In this document: one piece after another, positions 15,302 through 22,519 of the stretch
How the letters are laid out: each line of letters starts with the position of its first letter
Position numbering within the stretch: the first letter of the stretch is position 1
Source of the DNA: an uncultured Clostridium sp.
GTDB taxonomy: Bacteria > Bacillota > Clostridia > Lachnospirales > Lachnospiraceae
Length of the DNA stretch: 33,310 nucleotides
Direction: 5' to 3'
Assembly: GCA_938036545.1 (NCBI GenBank)
Contig: CALHQJ010000122.1
Span: 1 to 33,310, forward strand
The notes under the pieces: generated by a model
Database searches by the model: none
What the model was told of the DNA's origin: nothing
What the model saw: only the letters and a program-made list of their open reading frames with translations
Program-made: the position numbers and the translations under genes

Positions 15302-15841
15302 TTGGCTAGATTAAAAGAGACATATCAGAATGAGATCGTAGATGCTATGATCAAGAAATTTGGATATAAGAACATTATGGAAGTGCCGAAGTTAGATAAG
15401 ATTGTTATCAACATGGGCGTCGGCGAAGCAAAAGAAAATGCCAAGGTTTTGGACTCTGCTGTAAGAGATCTGGAGATCATCTCCGGTCAGAAGGCTGTTA
15501 CCACCAAGGCAAAGAAGTCTGTTGCAAACTTCAAGATTCGTGAAGGCATGGCTATCGGATGCAAGGTTACTCTGCGCGGCGAGAGAATGTATGAGTTCGC
15601 AGATCGTTTAATTAACCTGGCTCTTCCACGTGTACGTGACTTCCGCGGCGTTAACCCGAACGCATTTGACGGCAGAGGTAACTACGCATTAGGTATTAAA
15701 GAGCAGTTAATCTTCCCTGAGATTGAATACGATAAGGTTGACAAGGTAAGAGGTATGGACATCATCTTCGTAACCACCGCTAAGACTGACGAAGAAGCTC
15801 GTGAACTGTTGACATTATTCAATATGCCATTTGCAAAATAA
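15302..15841 (+). CDS. rplE: 50S ribosomal protein L5
   Basis: 179 residues (uL5), full length. It binds 5S rRNA and touches P-site tRNA. The start is TTG at 15302, 9 bases after GAGAGGAGG; the resulting N-terminus MARLKETYQNEIVDAM matches the family and no ATG is near. Diagnostic stretches are VINMGVGEAK and RVRDFRGVNPNAFDGRGNY (about 111-129). Confidence 0.96.
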   Translation: MARLKETYQNEIVDAMIKKFGYKNIMEVPKLDKIVINMGVGEAKENAKVLDSAVRDLEIISGQKAVTTKAKKSVANFKIREGMAIGCKVTLRGERMYEFADRLINLALPRVRDFRGVNPNAFDGRGNYALGIKEQLIFPEIEYDKVDKVRGMDIIFVTTAKTDEEARELLTLFNMPFAK

Positions 15842-15856
15842 TCAGGAGGAACAACC

Positions 15857-16042
15857 ATGGCAAAGACTTCTATGAAGATTAAGCAGCAGCGTCCTGCAAA
15901 ATTCTCCACCAGAGAATATAATCGTTGCAGAATTTGCGGCCGTCCGCATGCTTATTTAAGAAAATATGGTATCTGCAGAATTTGCTTCCGTGAATTAGCA
16001 TACAAGGGCGAGATTCCGGGCGTAAAGAAAGCTAGCTGGTAA
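15857..16042 (+). CDS. rpsN: 30S ribosomal protein S14, zinc-binding short form
   Basis: 61 residues (uS14, type Z). Four cysteines in two CxxC pairs (24, 27, 40, 43) bind zinc, unlike the longer zinc-free form. It sits in the small-subunit head beside S3 and S10. Ends GEIPGVKKASW, the standard terminus. AGGAGG upstream. Zinc-free paralogues elsewhere in the genome cannot be judged here. Confidence 0.97.
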   Translation: MAKTSMKIKQQRPAKFSTREYNRCRICGRPHAYLRKYGICRICFRELAYKGEIPGVKKASW

Positions 16043-16060
16043 GAAAAGGAGGAAAACCAA

Positions 16061-16462
16061 ATGACTATGAGTGATCCGATTGCAGATATGCTTACAAGAA
16101 TCCGTAACGCTAACACTGCAAAGCATGATACAGTAGACGTACCTTCTTCCAAGATGAAGCTGGCTATTGCTGATATTCTGGTAAAAGAAGGTTACATCAA
16201 GAAATATGATTTAATCGAGGACGGCGGTTTCACCACCATCCGCATCACCTTAAAGTACGGTAAGGACAAAAATGAAAAAATCATTACCGGCTTAAAGAAA
16301 ATCTCCAAGCCAGGCCTGCGTGTATACGCTGGCGCTGAGAACATGCCTAAGGTATTAGGTGGTTTAGGTATCGCTATCGTTTCCACCAACCAGGGCGTTA
16401 TGACCGACAAGGAAGCTAGAAAAGCTAACGTTGGCGGCGAAGTTTTAGCATTTATTTGGTAA
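16061..16462 (+). CDS. rpsH: 30S ribosomal protein S8
   Basis: 133 residues (uS8). It binds helix 21 of 16S rRNA, and in E. coli it also represses the spc operon at the rplE region. Starts MTMSDPIADMLTRIRNA; the first ATG (16061) has AAAGGAGG 8 bases upstream and is kept over the ATG 6 bases later. Ends with GGEVLAFIW, typical. Followed by a strong hairpin before rplF. Confidence 0.97.
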   Translation: MTMSDPIADMLTRIRNANTAKHDTVDVPSSKMKLAIADILVKEGYIKKYDLIEDGGFTTIRITLKYGKDKNEKIITGLKKISKPGLRVYAGAENMPKVLGGLGIAIVSTNQGVMTDKEARKANVGGEVLAFIW

Positions 16463-16481
16463 TAAAAAGCAGCTGAAAACA

Positions 16482-16503
16482 GAGAAGCCGCATACGGCTT
16501 CTC
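16482..16503 (+). other. Hairpin between rpsH and rplF
   Basis: GAGAAGCCG-CATA-CGGCTTCTC, a perfect 9-bp stem with a 4-base loop in the 68-base spacer. What follows (CGAAAATCT) has no T tract, so a simple terminator is unlikely; a processing or stability element, or a partial attenuator, is more plausible. Confidence 0.75.
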
Positions 16504-16530
16504 CGAAAATCTAAGTAGGAGGAATTAGGC

Positions 16531-17073
16531 ATGTCACGTATAGGAAAAATGCCAGTTGCAATCCCAGCAGGCGTAACTGTAACGATTGCAGAAAACAATG
16601 AAGTGACTGTAAAAGGTCCAAAGGGCACACTGAGCAGAGTGCTGCCAGCTGAGATGTCCATCAAAGAAGAAGATGGTCATATCGTAGTTACCAGACCGAA
16701 CGATTTAAAGCAGATGAAATCTTTACACGGTCTGACCAGAACCCTGATCAACAACATGGTTCACGGTGTAACAGAAGGTTACGAGAAAGTCCTGGAAATC
16801 AACGGTGTTGGTTACAGAGCTTCTAAGCAGGGCAAGAAGTTAGTCCTGAACTTAGGTTACTCCCATCCAGTAGAGATGGAAGATCCAGAAGGCATCGAGA
16901 CAGTGCTGGAAGGTCAGAACAAGATTACTGTAAAAGGTATCAACAAAGAAAAAGTTGGCCAATACGCTGCTGAAATCAGAGATAAGAGAAGACCTGAGCC
17001 ATACAAGGGCAAGGGAATCAAGTATGCTGATGAAGTAATCAGACGTAAAGTTGGTAAGACTGGTAAGAAATAA
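16531..17073 (+). CDS. rplF: 50S ribosomal protein L6
   Basis: 180 residues (uL6), two similar domains. It lies near the GTPase-associated centre by the sarcin-ricin loop. Recognised by MSRIGKMPVAIPAGV at the N-terminus and RRPEPYKGKGIKYADEVIR near the C-terminus. GTAGGAGG upstream. Confidence 0.97.
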   Translation: MSRIGKMPVAIPAGVTVTIAENNEVTVKGPKGTLSRVLPAEMSIKEEDGHIVVTRPNDLKQMKSLHGLTRTLINNMVHGVTEGYEKVLEINGVGYRASKQGKKLVLNLGYSHPVEMEDPEGIETVLEGQNKITVKGINKEKVGQYAAEIRDKRRPEPYKGKGIKYADEVIRRKVGKTGKK

Positions 17074-17090
17074 GTAAGGAGAGTGTAAAG

Positions 17091-17459
17091 ATGGTTAGCA
17101 AACAGTCAAGAACCGCAGTTCGCGAAAAGAAGCACGCTAGATTACGCAATCGTTTTTCCGGTACAACCGAAAGACCTCGTTTAGCAGTGTTCAGAAGTAA
17201 TAATCATATGTATGCTCAAATTATTGACGATACAGTAGGCAACACTTTAGTTGCTGCTTCTACAGTAGAAAAGGCAGTAAAGGCTGAGCTGGAGAAGACC
17301 GACGACGTTAATGCTGCAGCATATGTAGGTACTGTAATTGCCAAGAGAGCATTAGAAAAAGGAATCACCGAGGTTGTATTTGACAGAGGCGGTTTCATTT
17401 ATCAGGGTAAGGTTCAGGCATTAGCAGAAGCAGCTCGTGAAGCTGGCCTGAAATTCTAA
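17091..17459 (+). CDS. rplR: 50S ribosomal protein L18
   Basis: 122 residues (uL18). It binds 5S rRNA together with L5. The RPRLAVFRSNNHMYAQIIDD stretch (28-47) and the FDRGGFIYQGKVQALAEAAREAG-type end are diagnostic. AAGGAGAG upstream; 17 bases after rplF. Confidence 0.97.
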   Translation: MVSKQSRTAVREKKHARLRNRFSGTTERPRLAVFRSNNHMYAQIIDDTVGNTLVAASTVEKAVKAELEKTDDVNAAAYVGTVIAKRALEKGITEVVFDRGGFIYQGKVQALAEAAREAGLKF

Positions 17460-17476
17460 TAGAGAGGAGAACGAAC

Positions 17477-17986
17477 ATGAAGCGTACAATCATTGATGCC
17501 AGTCAGTTAGAGTTAAATGACAAAGTAGTGGCAATCAAACGTGTATCCAAGACCGTTAAAGGTGGACGTACCATGAGATTTTCCGCTCTGGTAGTAGTAG
17601 GAGATGGCAAGGGACACGTTGGCGCAGGCTTAGGCAAGGCCGGCGAGGTTCCGGAGGCAATCCGTAAAGGAAAAGAGGCAGCAGTTAAGAACCTGGTAGA
17701 GATTCCGATGGATGAGAATAATAGTATTCCCCATGACTTCATGGGCAAATTCGGCAGCGCAAGCGTTCTGCTGAAGAGAGCTCCAGAAGGTACCGGAATT
17801 ATTGCAGGCGGTCCAGCACGTAACGTATTGGAATTAGCAGGCATTAAGAACATCCGTACCAAGTCCTTAGGCTCCAATAACAAGACCAATGTAGTTCTTG
17901 CAACCATCCAGGGCTTAACCAGCTTAAAGACTCCTGAAGAAGTTGCCAGACTGCGCGGCAAATCTGTGGAAGAAATTACTGAATAA
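17477..17986 (+). CDS. rpsE: 30S ribosomal protein S5
   Basis: 169 residues (uS5). It forms part of the mRNA entry site and affects decoding accuracy; the spectinomycin-binding loop lies in its N-terminal domain (KTVKGGRTMRFSALVVVGDG, 25-44), with no deletion visible. The C-terminal GGPARNVLELAGI segment is conserved. AGAGGAG upstream. Confidence 0.97.
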   Translation: MKRTIIDASQLELNDKVVAIKRVSKTVKGGRTMRFSALVVVGDGKGHVGAGLGKAGEVPEAIRKGKEAAVKNLVEIPMDENNSIPHDFMGKFGSASVLLKRAPEGTGIIAGGPARNVLELAGIKNIRTKSLGSNNKTNVVLATIQGLTSLKTPEEVARLRGKSVEEITE

Positions 17987-18000
17987 GGAGGATATTGAAC

Positions 18001-18183
18001 ATGGCAGAGAAGTTAAAAATCACATTAGTAAAATCCCCAATCGGTGCTATTCCAAAGCAGAGAGCAACTGTTGAGGCTCTTGGTTTAAAGAAGCTTCACA
18101 AAACAGTTGAAATGCCGGACAATGGCGCTGTTAGAGGTATGATTCAGACTGTACGCCACTTAGTAAAAGTGGAAGAGATCTAA
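18001..18183 (+). CDS. rpmD: 50S ribosomal protein L30
   Basis: 60 residues (uL30), full length. Recognised by KITLVKSPIGAIPKQRATVE and the GMIQTVRHLVKVEE end. ATG at 18001 is 10 bases after AAGGAGG; an in-frame TTG at 17995 is too close to the site. L30 is absent from some bacterial lineages, but is present here in the usual slot between rpsE and rplO. Confidence 0.95.
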   Translation: MAEKLKITLVKSPIGAIPKQRATVEALGLKKLHKTVEMPDNGAVRGMIQTVRHLVKVEEI

Positions 18184-18214
18184 TAATAAATAATCAAGCA
18201 AGGAGGTGCAAGTC

Positions 18215-18655
18215 ATGGAGTTATCTAATTTAAGACCTGCTGAAGGCTCTAAGCACAGCGATAATTTCAGAAGAGGACGCGGACATGGTTCAGGCAACGG
18301 CAAGACTGCTGGTAAGGGCCATAAGGGACAGAAAGCACGTTCCGGCGCTCCAAGAATCGGTTTTGAAGGTGGCCAGATGCCATTATACAGAAGACTGCCT
18401 AAGAGAGGTTTCACCAATATCAATTCCAAGAATATCGTAGGTATTAACGTTAGCGCATTAGAGAGATTCGATAACGATGCAGTAGTTACCGTTGAGGAAT
18501 TACTGGCTACCGGTATCATTAAGAATCCTCAGGATGGTGTTAAGATCCTTGGAAATGGAGAATTAACCAAAAAGCTGAATGTAAAGGCAAACGCTTTCTC
18601 TGAGGGCGCAAAGGCTAAAATTGAAGCTTTAGGTGGAACCTGCGAGGTGATCTAA
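18215..18655 (+). CDS. rplO: 50S ribosomal protein L15
   Basis: 146 residues (uL15). The N-terminal half is basic and glycine-rich and threads through 23S rRNA (GRGHGSGNGKTAGKGHKGQK, 21-40); the C-terminal half is a globular fold. ATG at 18215 follows AAGGAGGTG by 6 bases; a GTG at 18206 lies within that site. Only 3 bases separate the stop from secY, whose binding site is inside the end of this gene. Confidence 0.95.
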   Translation: MELSNLRPAEGSKHSDNFRRGRGHGSGNGKTAGKGHKGQKARSGAPRIGFEGGQMPLYRRLPKRGFTNINSKNIVGINVSALERFDNDAVVTVEELLATGIIKNPQDGVKILGNGELTKKLNVKANAFSEGAKAKIEALGGTCEVI

Positions 18656-18658
18656 TCT

Positions 18659-19975
18659 ATGTTTCAAACACTGAAAAACGCATTCAAGGTCAAAGATATA
18701 CGGAAGAGACTTCTGTATACCTTTGGAATGCTGTTAGTGATTCGGTTCGGTTCACAGCTCCCAGTTCCTGGGGTGAACCCAACCTATCTGAAAGAATTCT
18801 TTCAGAACACTATCGGGCAGAACCTGGGCTTTTTCAATGCGATGACTGGTAACTCATTTGATAACCTGTCAATATTTGCATTGAGTATTACTCCATATAT
18901 TACATCTTCCATTATTATGCAGCTCTTAACCATTGCAATTCCTAAGTTAGAGGAGATGCAGCGGGACGGAGAAGACGGAAGACGGAAAATTATGGAGTAT
19001 ACCCGTTATGTAACCGTTGGACTGGCTTTGATTGAGTCCATTGCCATGGCAGTTGGATTCGGCGGAAAAGGTCTGTTGATTGACTACAATGTATGGAGCG
19101 TAATCGTAGCTGTCGTAACGATGACTACAGGCAGCGCCCTGCTGATGTGGATTGGCGAACGGATTACAGAGAATGGCGTGGGTAATGGTATTTCCATTGT
19201 CCTGCTGTTCAACATTATCTCCAGTGTACCGAATGATGCGAGAACTCTTTTCACTCGCTTTATGCAGGGAAAGAGTGTGGCAGTTGCAGTCGTAATCGGA
19301 TTAATTATCCTTGCGGTACTGGCTGCTATGGTAGTATTTGTTGTTGTATTAAACAGCGGCGAAAGAAGGATTCCGGTTCAGTATTCAAAGAAGATGCAGG
19401 GCCGCCGGATGATTGGAGGACAGTCTTCCCATATTCCGTTAAAGGTCAATACTGCTGGCGTAATCCCAGTAATTTTTGCTTCTTCTTTAATGTCTATGCC
19501 GGTTGTAATTGCATCCTTCTTCAATGTTGATTATAATACCATCGGCGGAAAGATTTTACTGGTATTAAGCTCATCCTCCTGGTTTAGGCCGGAGATGCCT
19601 GTTTATTCCATTGGTTTGGTTTTATATATTGCGATGATCATTGTATTTGCGTATTTCTATACTTCCATTACCTTCAATCCGCTGGAGGTTGCAAACAATA
19701 TGAAGAAGGCCGGTGGCTTTATCCCAGGCATCCGCCCAGGCAAGCCAACGTCCGATTATCTGAATAAGATCCTGAACTACATTGTATTTATTGGCGCATG
19801 CGGACTGATCATTATTGCCATCATCCCGATTATGGTATCTGGTCTGTTCACAGTAGGAAACATTGCTTTTGCAGGAACTTCTTTAATCATCATTGTAGGT
19901 GTTGTTTTAGAGACTACGAAGGCAATTGAATCCAAGATGCTGGTACGTAATTATAAAGGATTTTTGAACGATTAA
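18659..19975 (+). CDS. secY: Preprotein translocase subunit SecY
   Basis: 438 residues and about ten membrane helices: the channel of the SecYEG translocon, which exports or inserts proteins in the plasma membrane. The family opening VRFGSQLPVPGVN-type stretch is at about 28-38, and the cytoplasmic loops with GERRIPVQYSKKMQGRR (about 234-250) and NPLEVANNMKKAGGFIPGIRPG (about 342-363) contact SecA and the ribosome. Translation is probably coupled to rplO. A 13-bp hairpin follows. All secreted wall proteins in this window would use this channel. Confidence 0.97.
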   Translation: MFQTLKNAFKVKDIRKRLLYTFGMLLVIRFGSQLPVPGVNPTYLKEFFQNTIGQNLGFFNAMTGNSFDNLSIFALSITPYITSSIIMQLLTIAIPKLEEMQRDGEDGRRKIMEYTRYVTVGLALIESIAMAVGFGGKGLLIDYNVWSVIVAVVTMTTGSALLMWIGERITENGVGNGISIVLLFNIISSVPNDARTLFTRFMQGKSVAVAVVIGLIILAVLAAMVVFVVVLNSGERRIPVQYSKKMQGRRMIGGQSSHIPLKVNTAGVIPVIFASSLMSMPVVIASFFNVDYNTIGGKILLVLSSSSWFRPEMPVYSIGLVLYIAMIIVFAYFYTSITFNPLEVANNMKKAGGFIPGIRPGKPTSDYLNKILNYIVFIGACGLIIIAIIPIMVSGLFTVGNIAFAGTSLIIIVGVVLETTKAIESKMLVRNYKGFLND

Positions 19976-19980
19976 GTTAC

Positions 19981-20012
19981 AGAAGAAGCACCCTGCAATG
20001 GGTGTTTCTTCT
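19981..20012 (+). other. Strong hairpin between secY and adk
   Basis: A 13-bp stem (19981-19993 with 20000-20012, one G-U pair) closes a 6-base loop TGCAAT. It begins 5 bases after the secY stop. There is no T tract after it, so full termination is unlikely; it may protect the upstream mRNA, be cut, or attenuate adk-map. Confidence 0.8.
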
Positions 20013-20045
20013 GGTATTACGAACTAAAAAAGGGGGACTTACAAT

Positions 20046-20690
20046 ATGAAACTTATCATGTTAGGCGCTCCTGGTGCCGGAAAAGGCACTCAGGCAAAAA
20101 AAATCTCCGCAAAGTACGAAATTCCTCATATTTCCACCGGCGACATCTTTCGAGCAAACATTAAAGGCGGTACGGAATTGGGCATGAAGGCAAAAGCATT
20201 TATGGATCAGGGCCAGCTGGTTCCCGATGAGATTACCATTGGGATGCTGTTAGACAGAATTAAAGAAGACGACTGCAAAAACGGCTATGTGCTGGACGGG
20301 TTCCCAAGAACCATTCCTCAGGCAGAAAGCCTTACAAAAGCATTGACAGAGCTGGGAGATAAAATCGACTGGGCTGTTAATGTAGATGTGCCAGATGAGA
20401 ATATTATCAGCCGTATGTCTGGAAGAAGAGCCTGCTTAGGCTGTGGCCAAACTTATCATATTGTGTATAATGCCCCGAAACAGGAAGGCATTTGTGATGC
20501 ATGCGGCGAAGCCCTTGTGCTGAGAGATGACGATAAGCCAGAGACTGTTAAGAAGCGTCTGGAAGTCTACCATAAGCAGACACAGCCGTTAATCGATTAT
20601 TACAGAACAGCAGGAGTGCTGGCTGAGGTTGACGGAACAAAGGATTTGGAGAATGTATTTCAGGATATTGTTAAGATTTTAGGAGCATAA
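20046..20690 (+). CDS. adk: Adenylate kinase, zinc-LID form
   Basis: 214 residues. It interconverts ATP + AMP and 2 ADP in the cytoplasm. The P-loop GAPGAGKGT is at 7-15, the AMP/Mg motif DGFPRT at 84-89, and the long LID has four cysteines (130, 133, 150, 153) that bind zinc, typical of Gram-positive enzymes. AAAAAGGGGGA precedes the ATG. Standard position between secY and map. Confidence 0.97.
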   Translation: MKLIMLGAPGAGKGTQAKKISAKYEIPHISTGDIFRANIKGGTELGMKAKAFMDQGQLVPDEITIGMLLDRIKEDDCKNGYVLDGFPRTIPQAESLTKALTELGDKIDWAVNVDVPDENIISRMSGRRACLGCGQTYHIVYNAPKQEGICDACGEALVLRDDDKPETVKKRLEVYHKQTQPLIDYYRTAGVLAEVDGTKDLENVFQDIVKILGA

Positions 20691-20694
20691 AGTT

Positions 20695-21444
20695 ATGGTA
20701 TCCATTAAATCTGATAGAGAGATTAAACTGATGAGAGAAGCAGGCAGGATTCTGGCCCAGGTTCATGAAGAACTGGGAAAATCAATCGAACCTGGAATGA
20801 GTACTCTGGATATAGACAGAATAGGAGAACGTCTCATCAGAAGCTTTGGATGTATCCCGTCTTTTAAAAACTACAATGGTTATCCAGCGTCTATCTGTGT
20901 GTCCGTAAATGACGAGGTAGTTCACGGGATTCCCAATAAGCACCATATTCTCAGAGAAGGCGACATTGTTAGTCTGGATGCGGGAGTTATCTGGAATGGT
21001 TATCATTCCGATGCGGCTCGTACTTACGGAGTTGGTGAGATTAGTCCGGAAGCAGCTAGACTGATTGAAGTGACGAGACAGAGCTTTTTTGAAGGAATAA
21101 AATTTGCTAAGGCTGGAAATCATCTCAATGATATTTCTGCAGCAGTTCAGGCATATGCAGAAAGCTTCGGCTACGGTGTAGTTCGTGATTTGGTAGGCCA
21201 TGGAATCGGCACTCACCTTCACGAAGATCCGGAAGTCCCCAACTTTTCCCAGAAAAGAAAGGGAATCCGCCTGGAGCCAGGCATGACTTTGGCAGTAGAA
21301 CCCATGATAACTGCAGGCCGGTATGATGTAGTATGGCTGGATGATGACTGGACAGTGGTAACCGATGACGGTTCTCTGGCAGCTCATTATGAGAATACCA
21401 TACTGATTACCGAAGGCGAGCCGGAAATCCTGTCCCTGTTATAA
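20695..21444 (+). CDS. map: Methionine aminopeptidase, type I
   Basis: 249 residues. It removes the initiator methionine from new proteins. The five metal ligands are visible: Asp95, Asp106, His169, Glu202 and Glu233; His78 is the substrate-side histidine. No N-terminal SH3-binding extension is present, so it is the short class Ia form. It begins 4 bases after adk, with AGGAG inside the end of adk, so the pair is coupled. Confidence 0.96.
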   Translation: MVSIKSDREIKLMREAGRILAQVHEELGKSIEPGMSTLDIDRIGERLIRSFGCIPSFKNYNGYPASICVSVNDEVVHGIPNKHHILREGDIVSLDAGVIWNGYHSDAARTYGVGEISPEAARLIEVTRQSFFEGIKFAKAGNHLNDISAAVQAYAESFGYGVVRDLVGHGIGTHLHEDPEVPNFSQKRKGIRLEPGMTLAVEPMITAGRYDVVWLDDDWTVVTDDGSLAAHYENTILITEGEPEILSLL

Positions 21445-21453
21445 ATGAATTTT

Positions 21454-21483
21454 TTCTGCCGTCTGGGTGTCCAGGCGGCAGAA
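21454..21483 (+). other. Strong hairpin in the map-infA spacer
   Basis: TTCTGCCGTCTGG (21454-21466) pairs with CCAGGCGGCAGAA (21471-21483), 13 bp with one G-U, loop GTGT. It starts 9 bases after the map stop. No T tract follows. Confidence 0.8.
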
Positions 21484-21564
21484 GAGAGTTTGCTGCAAGC
21501 ATCCGTCAAAGCAAAAAGAAAAGAATTTGGCGATATAAGATAGAAATGAAGGAGGAAGCGTGGA

Positions 21565-21783
21565 ATGTCCAAAGCTGACGTTATTGAAATCGAAGGAACC
21601 GTAGTAGAGAAGCTGCCAAACGCCATGTTCCAGGTAGAACTGGAAAACGGCCATAAGGTACTTGCTACAATCAGCGGAAAGCTGAGAATGAATTATATCC
21701 GTATCCTGCCAGGCGATAGGGTAACTCTGGAAATGTCTCCATACGACTTATCCAAGGGCCGCATCATCTGGAGAGACAAATAG
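21565..21783 (+). CDS. infA: Translation initiation factor IF-1
   Basis: 72 residues, the exact family length. The OB fold binds the A site of the 30S subunit with IF-2 and IF-3 during initiation. Recognised by KADVIEIEGTVVEKLPNAMF and the end SPYDLSKGRIIWRDK-like stretch. AAGGAGG is 9 bases before the ATG. The KOW-domain gene often found between map and infA in clostridia is not present. Confidence 0.97.
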   Translation: MSKADVIEIEGTVVEKLPNAMFQVELENGHKVLATISGKLRMNYIRILPGDRVTLEMSPYDLSKGRIIWRDK

Positions 21784-21805
21784 GGGCCAACGAAGTTGGA
21801 TGCCC
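21784..21805 (+). other. Hairpin directly after the infA stop
   Basis: GGGCCAAC (21784-21791) folds over the loop GAA onto GTTGG (21795-21799) and CCC (21803-21805), with a 3-base bulge. It begins on the base after the stop codon. AAAAATATTT follows rather than a T tract, so termination would be weak at best. Confidence 0.55.
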
Positions 21806-21836
21806 AAAAATATTTCAAGATTAACAGGAAAAACGC

Positions 21837-21865
21837 TTGCATTATATAGAAATAGATGGTATAAT
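21837..21865 (+). promoter_or_regulatory. Internal promoter for rpmJ-rpsM-rpsK-rpsD-rpoA-rplQ
   Basis: TTGCAT (21837-21842), a 17-base spacer and a perfect TATAAT (21860-21865) with TGG before it (extended -10). This is stronger on paper than the main S10 promoter and would boost the alpha part of the operon. The leader from about 21872 has a small hairpin CTATAG-AAAG-CTATAG (21886-21901) touching the rpmJ binding site. Confidence 0.8.
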
Positions 21866-21885
21866 GCTTTAGCAACTCTGTTGGT

Positions 21886-21901
21886 CTATAGAAAGCTATA
21901 G
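21886..21901 (+). promoter_or_regulatory. Hairpin next to the rpmJ ribosome binding site
   Basis: CTATAG-AAAG-CTATAG forms a 6-bp stem. Its last base adjoins AAAGGAG (21902-21908). It could influence access of ribosomes to rpmJ; no protein partner can be named. Confidence 0.45.
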
Positions 21902-21915
21902 AAAGGAGAATTACT

Positions 21916-22029
21916 GTGAAGGTTAGAAGTTCTGTAAAACCGATTTGCGAAAAGTGCAAAGTCATTAAGAGAAAAGGCAGTATCAGAGTAATTTGTGAAA
22001 ATCCGAAGCATAAGCAGAGACAAGGTTAA
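21916..22029 (+). CDS. rpmJ: 50S ribosomal protein L36
   Basis: 37 residues (bL36), the smallest ribosomal protein. Translation from GTG at 21916 gives MKVRSSVKPICEKCKVIKRK and a tail of basic residues. Zinc ligands are C11, C14, C27 and His32, i.e. the zinc-binding (C+) form. AAAGGAGAA precedes the start. Its place between infA and rpsM is standard. Confidence 0.96.
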   Translation: MKVRSSVKPICEKCKVIKRKGSIRVICENPKHKQRQG

Positions 22030-22057
22030 TTATTAATTTAGGAGGTGTAATACACAC

Positions 22058-22426
22058 ATGGCTCGTATTTCAGGTGTTGACTTACCAAGAGAAAAACGTG
22101 TTGAAATCGGTCTGACTTACATTTACGGCATTGGCCGCGCAAGCTCCAACCGCATCCTTGCAGAAGCAGGCGTGAATCCAGATACCCGTGTAAAAGATCT
22201 GACTGACGACGAAGTAAAGAAACTGGCAGCAGTTATCGCTGAGACCCAGACTGTTGAAGGTGATTTACGTAGAGAAATCGCTATGAACATCAAGAGACTG
22301 CAGGAGATTGGCTGCTATCGTGGTATCCGCCACAGAAAGAGTCTTCCGGTACGCGGACAGAAGACAAAGACCAACGCAAGAACCCGCAAAGGTCCGAGAA
22401 AGACTGTAGCAAACAAGAAAAAATAA
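22058..22426 (+). CDS. rpsM: 30S ribosomal protein S13
   Basis: 122 residues (uS13). It lies in the small-subunit head, bridges to L5 and touches the P-site tRNA with its basic tail. Starts MARISGVDLPREKRVEIGLT and ends TRKGPRKTVANKKK. The RGIRHRKSLPVRGQ-type segment is intact. GGAGGTG upstream. Confidence 0.97.
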   Translation: MARISGVDLPREKRVEIGLTYIYGIGRASSNRILAEAGVNPDTRVKDLTDDEVKKLAAVIAETQTVEGDLRREIAMNIKRLQEIGCYRGIRHRKSLPVRGQKTKTNARTRKGPRKTVANKKK

Positions 22427-22446
22427 TAAGTAGAAACTGGTAACAG

Positions 22447-22486
22447 GAATCGGGTTATATGTTTTAAAAACAGGAATAACGGATTC
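22447..22486 (+). other. Hairpin and direct repeat in the rpsM-rpsK spacer
   Basis: GAATC (22447-22451) and GTTAT (22454-22458) can pair with ATAAC (22476-22480) and GATTC (22482-22486), about 10 bp with a small internal loop. AACAGGAAT occurs twice (22442-22450 and 22469-22477). No T tract. rpsK downstream has an unusually weak binding site. Confidence 0.5.
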
Positions 22487-22519
22487 TAGGAAGATGCAAA
22501 GAAAGTAGGTTAGTTTAAA

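Noticed and set aside
17503..17961. Minus-strand open frame opposite rpsE
   Set aside because: Caused by codon bias of a highly expressed ribosomal gene; no start signal.
20782..21387. Minus-strand open frame of about 200 codons inside map
   Set aside because: It lies fully opposite a gene with all catalytic residues; no binding site and no protein-like motifs. A shadow frame.
21445..21543. 32-codon open frame right after map
   Set aside because: Starts on the base after the map stop with no binding site of its own, contains the hairpin and has no recognisable domain; not supported as a gene, though it may hold a remnant.
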